From the NCBI RefSeq assembly GCF_905475345.1, contig NC_066587.1, positions 9,291,070-9,355,069 of the forward strand: a stretch of DNA of 64,000 nt, written 5' to 3'. Source of the DNA: Vespula vulgaris. Taxonomy: Eukaryota > Arthropoda > Insecta > Hymenoptera > Vespidae. The number at the start of each line of letters is the position of its first letter. The first letter of the stretch is position 1. The notes below the pieces were generated by a model that saw nothing but the letters and a program-made list of their open reading frames with translations, had not been told where the DNA came from and made no database searches. Position numbers and translations under genes: made by a program. Positions 1 to 11,531 of the stretch are shown here, one piece after another.

Positions 1-1645
1 GATTGAAGCTTTGTTTAAAGGTTCCCGAAAGAAAGCTAGAAGTCACAACTCGCGAATATTTCCACGGACTTTCCGGCATGGCATTTTCCTTGTACCGCCC
101 CGTTTACGGCTATTCACTTCCGGTCTTCTCCCGGGCAAACGAGGTCACTTGGTCAACGGATCCATTCTAGCCGATTCTTTGGATCGCACCAGTGAGAATC
201 ATATCAGGCTAGTTCTCTTCTATTCGTGGATATCTTCGTCTTTTCCCGTTTTGTGCTTAAAGAAAGAGAGAAAGAAAAAAAGAACTGATGAAGCACGATT
301 ATTTTCTCGTTCGCGATTTTCACGCCAAGATGAGCGAACCGGCCGGACCAACTACTCAATGTTGCCTGATCCACCGCATTCATCCACCGTCAATATTTAT
401 TTATGCTATTTTCATGGGCGTTGATTTAATTAATCCGCTTGAAGGATTAGAGAAAACGATTGGAAATGTAGTCCTTGTAATTAATTTATTGCGGAATCGT
501 ATAATTTTATTTTTCAAGAGTATTTTTTACAAAGAATTTTTTCTAAGAATATGAGATATTAACGGGAAATCGAAATTCGTCTTATTCGATTCTCACTAGT
601 GAAAGATATTCTAACAGTCGATCCACATTCGCATCGGGTATAAACATGAATTAGACGCTTTCGTTGATGTCCGGAGAAAGTGCATTATAGCAATCGAATT
701 TATAAATGATAACGACGACGATGACGATGACAACAGTTGTTATAAATAATCAATTTACTTACGTGTCTAAAAAATTCGTGTCCCAATTTTCTTATTGTTT
801 TTATGGGATGAAGGATTACCGTTTCAAATCGTTTATTGTAAAAAATATCTCAGGAAAATTGTCTTGATGCGAAACTCTAAACATAGTCCATCTTATAGTC
901 ATGAGGTGAAAACAATTATGTTTTTTTTATTTATATGCAGGAAGAAGAATATGAGTGTATGTATTTAAACACGTGAGATGATATGCTTTCTACATTTACC
1001 TGATATATTTCTATATGGCTTCGCTTTGTTCAATACTATAAAATCTTTATATTATTAAATATAATATAAAATCTCATTAAAACAACTAAAAATTTGCAAC
1101 ACGCAGGGATTAAATAATTATTGAAACGCATCAAAAAACTTAACAAATTATTATCGGACTGCTATTAGTTATCAATTATTAAATTTGATCTCTCGTTACA
1201 TGTATTTAATTTTATTATTTCGTTCTATTCAGTTACTCTTTACTTTCTTTCTTTGTATCAAAGAATAAAGTTTTGTGTGTTTTTATGTAAAAAAATAATA
1301 TATACATGTATTTTCAATCTCCATGAGATTATTAAAGAGATCTATAATAAACATTTGTAAAAAAAAGATACTAATGACTTTATAATTATAAATTAATAAT
1401 AGATATGTACATTTACTATCGATCAATATTTCTTTATACGAAATTACATGGACATAGTTTAAATACTAAGTATATGAAATAACTTACGAAAATAACATCG
1501 AAAAGAACGTCAAACATGGAATCGTATTAGTTATCTTTACAATCAATTGATAAACTACGTTTGATTCAACAATGATTCAAAATTAAGTTAGATAATAAAT
1601 AATAAAATAAGTATAGATACATAATAATTAAAAAATTATCTTTTT
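1..1645. other. Intergenic, no supported gene
   Basis: This is the 3' flank of the first Osiris gene. The first ~430 bases are less AT-rich and contain open frames on the plus strand, but these have no start context, splice structure or recognisable domain. The rest is AT-rich, with a short GAC/GAT-repeat patch near 710-735. I see no RNA gene or coding exon I can defend. Confidence 0.6.
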
Positions 1646-3069
1646 CTACGATTGATATTCGCGGTAGCCTCGATATGCGAGATCCTGTCCATAAGACACA
1701 GCATCTCCGTGGTAACTTCCGTCGTATTCCGTATTGTGATTTACGTAAGGATAAGGCTGACCGGAAGATTCCTTGTAATAAGGATAACCGATACCATTTT
1801 GACTGTAAAAAGGTGGTTGATAATTTTGAGGTTTATACAATTTCAAAAATCCTATTACTCCTGGTACAACGATAGCCAAAAATGTCAAAAATTTCTTGAA
1901 GGATACCAAACCGAATATTAGAGGTAAAAATAACAACAGTTTTAATTTGAAGAGCTTCAAAACGATCAGCATCGGTATCAATAATTTTCGGAAACGATGA
2001 CGTGCTAAAAAATGTAAAACTTCTGAGTATCATTTGTAATACAAACTTTTGAATAATTTATAATACGCAAACCAATTAATAGTAGAAAACAAATTACACT
2101 AGTAGAATACTCACAGAAAAGAGAATCCTTTTTATCTTCGAGAGTATCGATCTCATCAGCGATCTCATCTATAAATCTTGGTGAGTAAACTTCGTTTTCA
2201 CCAATCTCTGAAGTTGGAACTTCTAGTTCGATAGCCATGGTCTTTACGAATCTTTCCATTTTTCTTGATGCGAATTTGACGAGCTGATCCCATTCCGATT
2301 CATCGGATCTACGATATTACAAAGCTATCGTAAATTTACATTTTTATCAAGAGATACTCCATTATAAACTTCATTTATTTACCTAGGTTCCGTCGAGTAT
2401 TCATACGGTTGACGATTAACGTCCGCGACCACTTGTCGGGACATTTGCACCACCTTAACATTTTCGTTCAAAGCATAAGCCGTCTGATCGAAAAACTCGG
2501 AGAACGAAGTAAGTGCTTCAGATTTGAAGCATTCCGCTAGCTCGCCGTTCAAACAAGCCTTGTTAATCTTTGCCAAATACGGATCGACGTTTCGTCCTAT
2601 ACCGATACCAATCCAATCAAAAAGATTTTTACTTTGACGGGTTCCGTTAAAAAATCTCGCATCTGACTGCTGCGAATCAAAAGTACCTAAAAGAAATAAT
2701 ATTTTATTTGATTTTTGTTCGTCTTTAACGATAAAAAAATCTTCTCGATGAAACCAGTGTGGCAACTCAAACGCAAAATTATCAATAGGTTGAAATGTAA
2801 AAGTTATTAATGCAACGAAATTATTAATGTAACATCAACGCAATGCGATTATTTCGATTATATTTGTTTAAAACAAACGGTGAATTCTAAAGAATAAACG
2901 AGCATCGTTTATTAGTAAATTAGGCTATTAACTTACCAATTTTAACATTACCTGACTCCTCACCTTTCTCTTCTGCAAAGGTAACTCTTCCTCCAATAGA
3001 CTGACTACGTATCAACAGCGAAGAGGATAAAAGAAGCACGCAGCTTACCAACAATCGCACCGATCGCAT
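1646..3069 (-). CDS. Osiris-family protein (DUF1676)
   Basis: Four coding exons are read on the minus strand: 3069-2937, 2686-2383, 2308-2115 and 2004-1646. All junctions are in phase and give about 329 aa. The start is the ATG at 3069, just downstream of a probable 5'UTR acceptor near 3095. The protein has an N-terminal signal peptide (MRSVRLLVSCVLLLSSSLL), then a two-cysteine region (KACLNGELAECFK), a central DUF1676-like part, a Lys-rich junction leading into a long hydrophobic stretch (KLLIPMLIVLKLFKLKLLLF), and a Tyr/Gly-rich tail ending near GQDLAYRGY. That tail matches the AQxLAY-type motif of Osiris proteins. Osiris proteins are insect-specific endosomal/secretory proteins linked to cuticle formation. 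The first donor is ambiguous: a second in-phase donor lies about 12 nt upstream. I do not assign an Osiris number. Confidence 0.85.
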
Positions 3070-5313
3070 TCTGCCTCTATTAACTTTTGCCGGTACCTGC
3101 ACAAATTTCCATAGTCTTTATCGACGTTTCGAGAAATGTTGAATTTTCAATATAATTAATAGAATAAATGTTGAAAGAAAGATTTCAAGTCATCAGATTT
3201 TTAATCATTTGAGTTATTTAAAAAAATAAAATTACGATTAAAGATATAAAAATGAAAAATACATACAGAAAAGTTTTAAAGGACAAGTAAAGGAACATTG
3301 ATCATAGATAATTCTTCAAATTTAAAAGATTAAACATATGATTTCACGAAATAGTGATTGATGAATTTTCATCACTTTTGTATCAGTAATATATTTAAGC
3401 ACACCAACTGTTATATCAAATAAAACTTTCTTGCGTTACCTTTCTCAATTGATCTTCAAAAAGAAAAAGAAAATGCTGAATTAGGCTCTTACTTGTCTGT
3501 TAATCGTTTTTTGTCAGACGGTCGTCGAATAAAACGTTTGAAACGACATGATGTCCACTATTTCCGAATCACAAAGCGTGCTTCTCGAACGTTTCTGTAC
3601 AACGGACGCGTTAGTCGAACGAACGACTGCGACTATTCGCTGTAGTCTTCGAAGTGCCGTTAGTCCGAAGAGACCAATCAGAATCGCCGGATCAGGTAAA
3701 AGCCGGCTCACGATCTCACGTACACCTGCCGATATGCACGTTCGTTTCGTATCGTCTTTTGAATAAAAATCAGCCAAGTTATTATTGACTTTTCGACAAT
3801 CTCTTAATCTTACGATCAGAAAATAAATGTGAACAATAATAAATCATCGATAAATAATTTTTTCAATAATTTTTACTAATACTAGTTTTAATCAATATTA
3901 TGATAATAATTAGTATTTAAATCATAAATATCGAAAAATTACATATAAATTAATATCTAATTTCCATCTATTTCTGTCCACCTAATTTCTTTCATAATCT
4001 TTTTCTTCGAGAAAATTTCATCGTTACGTTTTAATATATAATCTTGAATCTAACTACAATTATTAAGAAGATTGCGATTAATCGCATAACTTACCCTTCG
4101 ATATTAAACTAAGAGAAAAAAGGAACTGCGTCCGGAGAGGAAGCAAAACGAACTTAACATATGTGCAAGTAACCAACCGTTGTATTTATACGATAGGTTG
4201 GTCCAGTTTTAAGGAGAGGGAAGGATCTGTAGGATGCTAAGAATAGAGCAAGAACAGAGTGTTAAAAAAATGAAAGTGAAAGTGACCCCGGATATAGGAC
4301 CGGAACTTATTGGAGGGACGAGATCGTTGTAAGGAAGATGAGGAGAAACAAACTTTCCTTTACGTAACTTAATTCTCAGTACATGCGTCATCAGCCTCTT
4401 ATATGGATATTTTAATTTCATTTTGTCTTTCATCCATCACCGACTAAGTCTAAATTTTGAAATTTCTTGAATCTAAGATAAAAAAGCTAATGAAACAAAA
4501 TTGATCGAAAACGATTCGATCGCTATTTTCACTTTTATTTTCATCGAGAATGTCAAATGAAAAACTAATGAATAACATTCGAATACTTGCAAATAAATCG
4601 TAAATTTTCTATCGAAGGAAAATTACCGCGTTCGAAAGAATATATTCTATTTTCTTTCATTCGACTGTACATTAATTAGTGTACCCGTAGATCGTCGTAC
4701 ATGCTGGTTTACATAATAATTATACATAATACATACATAACACCGCACAACGCTAATATGACTCTTATTTAAATTGACTTCGCTAATTTTAATCTATCAA
4801 GTACACTATCCCGTGCACCCACGTCACACGTTTTACTAAAAATAAATAAATTAGTAAACCCACATTAATACATTCTCGTGTTTTCATGAGATAAATAAAA
4901 TTTACGTCGCCGTTCGACAAATAAATAATCCAAAAATATAAATAAATAAAATTGAGAGCTATTCGTCAATCGTGTTATTTTCATAAAAAAATATTCAACG
5001 TCAAAAAGCGATTATTCCTTTAATACTTAAGTCACTTTTTGCATACTACAGGAACGATCAATCTTAACTATTCTTTTATTGCAATAAAAAATATCGCGAA
5101 CGCAGTATATATCCTGTTACAGAAACTGCTTTCCACCTATTATGAAAGATCGCACAATACCACTTATATCGCAGATGTATACAGATAACGGTTACCGTAA
5201 CAATGTCAACGGTAATAGTAATAATCGTCATCCTATCATAAACCGAACGTTTGTTCTTTCAAGGAATCAACGTAAAGATATTCAGCAATTCTACTTAAAG
5301 AATGAATATTCTT
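3070..5313. other. 5' region of the first Osiris gene; otherwise no gene
   Basis: On the minus strand a TATAAATA box lies at 4183-4190. A strong donor (GTAAGT) follows at about 4094, so a non-coding first exon near 4155-4095 spliced to the acceptor at about 3095 is likely. No supported coding exon is seen between 3110 and 5313. The open frames at 3514-3777 face each other on both strands and look like chance. Confidence 0.45.
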
Positions 5314-6821
5314 TCAAAGTTTCCTAGCATGCACGAGTTTGTCAATGTCCTGATAGGTCGCCAGCATAGCCTGATTCTGCCTCAGATTTTGATCCTCCCT
5401 GGCAGTTGGGCAATTAGTGTAAGCGTCTTCGCAATTAATACCATCTTGACCATCCTTAGCTGCCTTCATGTATCGGAAAAATCTTAAGACATCCGGATTA
5501 TCACTAGCAGGTTTCCTCAACTCATTTAATTCTCTTGAGAGTTGAGCAGAGACAAGATTAGAATATGGAGCGTATCGTGCTGGACTTCTATACATCGCAC
5601 AAACCGCATACTCTCTACAGCCTTCACTGGTATGCCCGAGTCGATAGAAAACAGCATCCAATCGCGAGAGTAGAGGTGAGTAGAACGGGTCGTAGTTCGT
5701 CAGGAGCAACGAGCTCGTTGGAATCTCGTGAAAGACCTGTCGACATACATGTTAAAATTAGGTTTTACATGATAATATAGATGAGTATGCAAAAAAAAAG
5801 GATAGAAAAAAGAATAGAAAAAGAAATTTACATAATTCAAATCGAAGTCGTAAAACAAGAAGAGGATCATTAATATGTTCTGTAAAAGTGGAACACACGT
5901 CACATGTGTCCGATCCATGCTTAATCAATACATATACTTAATTTTCAGTTATACAAGAAAGAACCGGATGTATCAGCACATCAATTCGAGTTCTTGGACA
6001 TTACATTGATTGGATATCACTGACACAAACAGATCAGAGATTAATGTGCTAACGAAATGATAATAAGTATAGCGATGTATAAAATGAGTTTAACGGGAAC
6101 TGACGACCATTACGATTCGATTTACATCTTTCTATAAACATAGAGCACTTGCTCATAAATTTTACAACGACCGTTTATTTTTATTACAATTTTATCAAAT
6201 AGCAACATGATATTGTTCTAGTTTAATTTTATTAGATTTAATTCTCAGAAAACATCTAATTTACATGTTGATTTAAAGAAAGTATGAATTTCATAATCTA
6301 TCGTATATTCGCTGATAAAAAGTTTATCACTTGCCTTGAAATCTTGTTTCTTCGTAAAGCCTTGCGCCGCATGTCTCATATAATATCGATCGGAGATTGT
6401 ATTAGCATGAGTATATGATGGATCAACGAAGGAATATCTAGAAGAAATCTCTGGATTTTTCTGCGACTGCATCATATTCTCATCGTATAATGTAGAAGCT
6501 GGCAATGTCCCAACTGGTTGTCGCGTCAAATAATCGTCATTGTAAAGATCTGAGTTGTCCTTGAACTCAAAGTTTTCTTCTGGAGCAGCCGTTACAGTTT
6601 GGGAGGATTGTGCAAAAGATGATACACCTAGGAAAATTTCGGCATATAAATTGGACGTATTATTTGAACCATTTACTTATTCAAATATTTTTATAATTAC
6701 TTATTCAAACGGAAATAGAAAATGTTTGCATTTAAATCTATTTGAATCAATTTTTTTTTAGTTCTAGTTTGTGTGTGTGTGCACGCGCGCGTATGTATGT
6801 GCTTATGTGTGTGTGTATATA

Positions 6822-6862
<41 letters not shown>

Positions 6863-8001
6863 AAAGATAAAGAAAACTTATATATATACATGTATATATA
6901 TATTTTTTTATATATGTGTATATATATAAGATATATGTATATATACAGTAAGCAGCAAAAATTCCTTATGTCATTATTTCAGAAAATATTGATATATTGG
7001 GAAAATGTTTTAAACAAAAAAGTAGCATTAAAAAAAATCTATTAACTATGATATTTATTTAACTTTAGAGTGACTTTGAAAAGACAACTTATCAAGATCA
7101 ACATAAAAATCTTACATGAAAATCCCCATTTTTTATACAATATTGTTGTAGTCGAAATACTTGAACAGAATTTTCGAGGTCATTCCAAAATCAAATAAAT
7201 ATCAATTATTAAATTTTTTTAAGTTACTCTTTTTGTTTAAAATATTTTTTCCATATATCAATATTTTCTAAGATAATTGGCTATTACAACTTTTGCCTCT
7301 CACTGTATATAATATACTTTTAAATAGTACAAAATTAGGATACTGAAAATATCACTAATTACTATATATGTACCATTACCAAAAACTATATTAATTTATA
7401 CTATTTAATTACAATAATTACCTTTGCCAACGATATTACCGATACTGCCGATGATACTTGGTAAAAAGAGAGCGAGCAAAACGCTCTTAATAATCTGTAT
7501 GCCAAAGAACAACGGTAGCAAGAGCTTCTTCAGGCCGAATGCTAGAAAACCAAGTCCGAATCCTGTTAAAAAGGTACTCTTTCCCTGAAAGAGGGCTGAA
7601 AGCAAAAGTACCAGCCGATTAAAGCCTGCCCGGTTAGTCCTAGAAGCCATGCCGCAGTCAGTATCAGATTTTCTTTCGTTCTTCTCCCCTTTTTCTGTTT
7701 TCTTTCGCTCTCCTGACGTGGAATTACTGAAAAATCTTTTTTAGACCTTCTCGCCAATTGTTAACAAATACCCTTTTGCCCAATTTCGCCCTCTAAAAAG
7801 CCAATCAGTATTAAGCTAGCTCTGACGTGCCCCGCGCATACAGTTTCAATCTCTTACAAGAGTCATCTAGACATCGTGCACCGAGAAACATTCTGAAGCT
7901 AAAATTCTTCACCCTTTCTCCGTGCTAATATACATTCCAGCTGAGTCAAACAGTTATGGGTATTCGACAGCTTCAGAACACAGTTTTACGGTCTCTCTCT
8001 C

Positions 8002-8040
<39 letters not shown>

Positions 8041-8042
8041 AC

Positions 8043-8116
<74 letters not shown>

Positions 8117-8783
8117 ATCTCTCTATCTATCTCTCTCTCTCTCTCTCTTTTTTTATAGACAAACACATACACACACGCGTGTCACACTCACCATCGAAGA
8201 AGGTTCTTCCCTTTCTCCCAGTGATCGTATTAGGATCGATCTTGATCCTAACCACGTGCTCTTTCGCATATCGATGAAGCTCGTCGAGAAGATCAGACCT
8301 CATCTCGAACTTCTTCTTAAACTCCCTCTCGGTCTTCATATTCGGTTTGTTGCTGGTTTCACTTCGCACTATCTGCACGGAATCAGTAACATTATACTCG
8401 TCGACCTTGGACAGTTCGTCCAAAAGATTCGAGAGTTTCTCGCCTGCACAAAGATCTTCTTCGCACGAAGAAGAGTCTTCCTCGTCCATCGAACTCCTCG
8501 TTGAGTTCTCCATGTTGGAAGACTCGATCTGATAGCTTGATTCATCGTCGATTATCGTTACACGATTAATATCCATATCAAACTTACTCGGTTTGCCACT
8601 CACTCTATGAGGGTGACCGTCAGCGCTTACATCGAATACTTCGTTCTCCGCGTTTGTCAAGGTCTCGTTCACGTTCAAGGACGAGGACTGTACGGCACTG
8701 AGCTTCACTTCGCTCGCCATTGTTAGGATCGCGAGGACACACGCCATCGTCATCGTTTTATACCTTCTTCTTCCTATGGTCAT
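5314..8783 (-). CDS. Composite Osiris-type protein with extra C-terminal domain
   Basis: Four exons are proposed: 8783-8192, 7712-7422, 6627-6335 and 5736-5314, giving about 532 aa with all phases matching. Exon 1 has a signal peptide and a Cys-containing DUF1676-like region (EEDLCAGEKLSNLLDEL, then VTDSVQIVRSE). Exon 2 ends in the long hydrophobic Osiris stretch (FLAFGLKKLLLPLFFGIQII). Exon 3 is a Tyr/Ser-rich linker. Exon 4 is a compact domain with conserved-looking motifs such as YDPFYSPLLSRLDAVFYRLG, EGCREYAVCAMY, ARYAPYSNLVSAQLSREL and a final Cys pair (INCEDAYTNCP). Two points are uncertain. The acceptor of exon 2 was chosen on phase. The exon 3 to 4 junction needs a GC-AG intron (AAG|GCAAGT). 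If that junction is wrong, exon 3 ends at a TGA at 6245 and exon 4 belongs to another transcript. Confidence 0.65.
6767..6946. repeat. TG/TA microsatellite
   Basis: Mixed TG and TA dinucleotide repeat lying within the intron that separates exons 2 and 3 of the second Osiris gene. Confidence 0.9.
7992..8148. repeat. (CT)n/(GA)n tract
   Basis: About 155 bp of almost pure CT on the plus strand, which is (GA)n on the coding strand. It sits in intron 1 of the second Osiris gene, about 45 nt after the exon 1 donor. It creates long artificial Ser/Leu and Glu/Arg frames that are not genes. Confidence 0.95.
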
Positions 8784-11531
8784 CCTTCTATAAACGTCTC
8801 TTTCTTTTCTTCCTAATTTCTTTTTAGTTGTGTAATGATACTTTTCGCGACTCTCTAAGCACACCTTCTCCCCTAACTACATTCCCAGCTAGCTGATGCT
8901 TTTATTACCGTATAACAACTGCATCTCCCTCGGATTCGCCAACGTTTCGCTTTCTTGGAAATGAACAAAAGATAATTACTGTAATCGCCAGCTTTCAAAG
9001 TACATTCAACGTGCATAATTATTAACATATTCAATTAAGTACGAAGTGATATCATAGGAATATTCTGTTCATCGTTACATAATGTATAATTATACGTAGT
9101 TACATTGTATCAATCAAGATAGTCATTAATACTTCTGATTAAAAATTGTATCAGTAAATAAGTATTTAGTATCAGGTTTAAATCGCGAATTGAAGTAATT
9201 CTAAATATGTTCATTCAAACAACATACTCACTCTTACTTCTCGCACGTGTCATCAACACGGTGTCCTTTTGCACGAAGTGTGAGCGAATGGTGAGATCCT
9301 TGTTTTTACCGATCCCGTAGTATATCTCCAAAAAGCGGAAAACGATAAGAACACGAGATAGAGGGTACTTAATCGAGGAAGGAATCTTCAAAAAGTTGGA
9401 ATCGCGCTCGACGGCCGCGACGGTACTGGCTGACGGTCTCCGTTGGATCGGCTGGACTGAACCGATCTGGGTTACCCGGCCATCCGTCCGTTCGTCCCTC
9501 GCCACGGACTGTCGTTCCTTTCCACCTTCGTTCGTTACTTCCTTTGCTTCTTTCCTACTCTTTTTCCTTTCCTTTCCTTTCATTTCCATGCTTTCTTTAT
9601 TCACGTATGCTTCATAAAAGACCGATCGATCAATTCCTTCTCGTTTCTTCCATGTGTCGAAATAAAAGATAGGTAATTTTCATCTGTTCCAAAATTAGAT
9701 AAAAAGCAATAAAGATCAAAAATTTCTTATTTACATTCTTTCGTTACGTAAACACAGTAACGTTCGTAAAACTTTTTTTTTAACTTTCTATAACTCAATT
9801 TTGTTCGAGTTTAAATAAAGTTATACAAAACAAACAGATCTATAAGCATATGGGTTCAAAGTCATTCTATTCATGAAGCGCGAACGTGAATTACTCTTTC
9901 GTGAATTACAACTCGCGTGAACATATTATTGTGAAGATTGCCTGTAACGTTAACACTTCCACGACTCAGTCGTGGCAATACCAAACATAAAAGAGATTAT
10001 CTTTGCAGCGTGTGTTAAAATTGAACGAATATGATACTTTTCAGTTGTTTTCACTGTCATGAATTAAAAATTTCTTGTGAATAGTTTACGCTTTCTACTA
10101 ACAAAGCAGGAAAAAAATAAAGTTAGCACGGCAGCGTGATTCACGTTCGTCGTTTCTGCTTCATGGGAACACAGTATTATATAGAAAATTAATTTATGTT
10201 TATTCCTATTTTAGACAATCAAGCAACTGTCATGAAAACAAGAATGTCATCATTCATCTTACTCATCTTTTTTCTTTTAGACGCATCTAATTGATCTATT
10301 GACATTCACCAAGAAAAAGAAAGAAAGGGAGATAGAAATAGAAAATCAATGAAATGATAGCAAGTCTAACAATATAAATAGATCTTTTACAATATAAATC
10401 TTTTATCAAAGCAAAAGCCACGTGAACAATAAGCCGTTATATTAATGCGGCTTTTTCGTTAAACTATAACACAGATAGATGGTAACGGTCGACTTGCGTG
10501 AACGAGCTCGGATCACGTATCGACGTGTATTCGACTTCCGATTCCCCGCCAATTTGCCGGGGACTCAATCATCGTCATTAACTATCGTTCTGTGTCGCGG
10601 TAACGAAGTTGAACGAAGAAAATATGAGGAGAAGGTAAACGACAGCGAGAGAAAGAGAGTCACTCGTTCGATCATGGAAACGATTGAAAAAAGAAGTCAA
10701 ATCGATTCGAGAAGTCATATAGGAGCGTACATTGCAAGGTATAATCGTGAAAACTCAAAGCCAACAAGCAAGAACGACAAAGACACAGACAGCGATAACG
10801 GTGTTTCGATCGGCCGTACGTCGGTTCACGCATGCTTTCGAACGAACCGCTCGAGCAAGTTTATCAAGACGAAGGTAAAAGAGGTGAAGAGAAAAAGCAA
10901 CCAAAGAGGAAAGAAGAGAGATAGGAGGGAGAAGTATCGGGCGTATATCCAAATCTGTCAGTAGGTCACTCGGCACCAGGGGCCAACATACCTCTTGCCC
11001 ACGTCGTCGACCTTGACCATCGACTTCGATGAATTCGAAACTACACATTGTTGACGACAAATCGCTCTCGCTTCTTCATATACGACCGATACTTTACCTT
11101 TTTTAATTGACTTGCTTTTTCTACGAATTTAGTTAAATATGAAAAACTTCGCCTGTGACATTTTCATAGAAATCCGTAATATCTGCAAGTCCGATTGGTA
11201 ACGGTACTAGCCGAGAAAGTTACTTTTTTACGTATCATCGTCACGTCGACCCCCTTAACGAAAAAAACAGAATTCGACGATGACGAAGAATGACCGTTTC
11301 TTCTTTTTCGTTATTCTCGCATCTATTAGGATGATTCGAAAAACGATGCTTCATGGAAGAAATTACAAGTCGGTGATACAAATAAATATTTTATATAGCT
11401 TGTACATTCTATGTATAAAAAATATATTTAACAGTTTCAACAGTGCCACAAACATATCTTATCGTTGAGATTGTTTTTTGACATAAGATCTTCACATTTT
11501 ATTAAAAATGTAGATATTTTGTTGCCGAACT
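8784..11531. other. Upstream region of second Osiris gene; possible non-coding exons
   Basis: No full coding exon is supported. On the minus strand the stretch 9600-9235 ends in two strong overlapping donor-like sites (GTAAGAGTGAGT). A matching acceptor-like TTTATAG lies just before the start codon at 8783, so this is a plausible 5'UTR exon of that gene. A second exon-like piece on the minus strand at about 11043-10990 ends in GAG|GTATGT and could be an alternative first exon. The rest has purine- and pyrimidine-rich tracts without coding signals. Confidence 0.4.

Noticed and set aside
11..554. Overlapping plus-strand open frames at the left edge
   Set aside because: Basic, low-complexity translations with no domain, no splice partner and a neighbouring frame equally open. 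Likely chance in a less AT-rich patch.
7922..8504. Long Ser/Leu and Glu/Arg frames across the CT tract
   Set aside because: They are produced by the dinucleotide repeat. The real coding exon here is on the minus strand.
10479..10964. 161-codon plus-strand frame
   Set aside because: Arg/Lys/Ser-rich translation from purine-rich DNA, with no recognisable domain or splice context; the opposite strand is also open.
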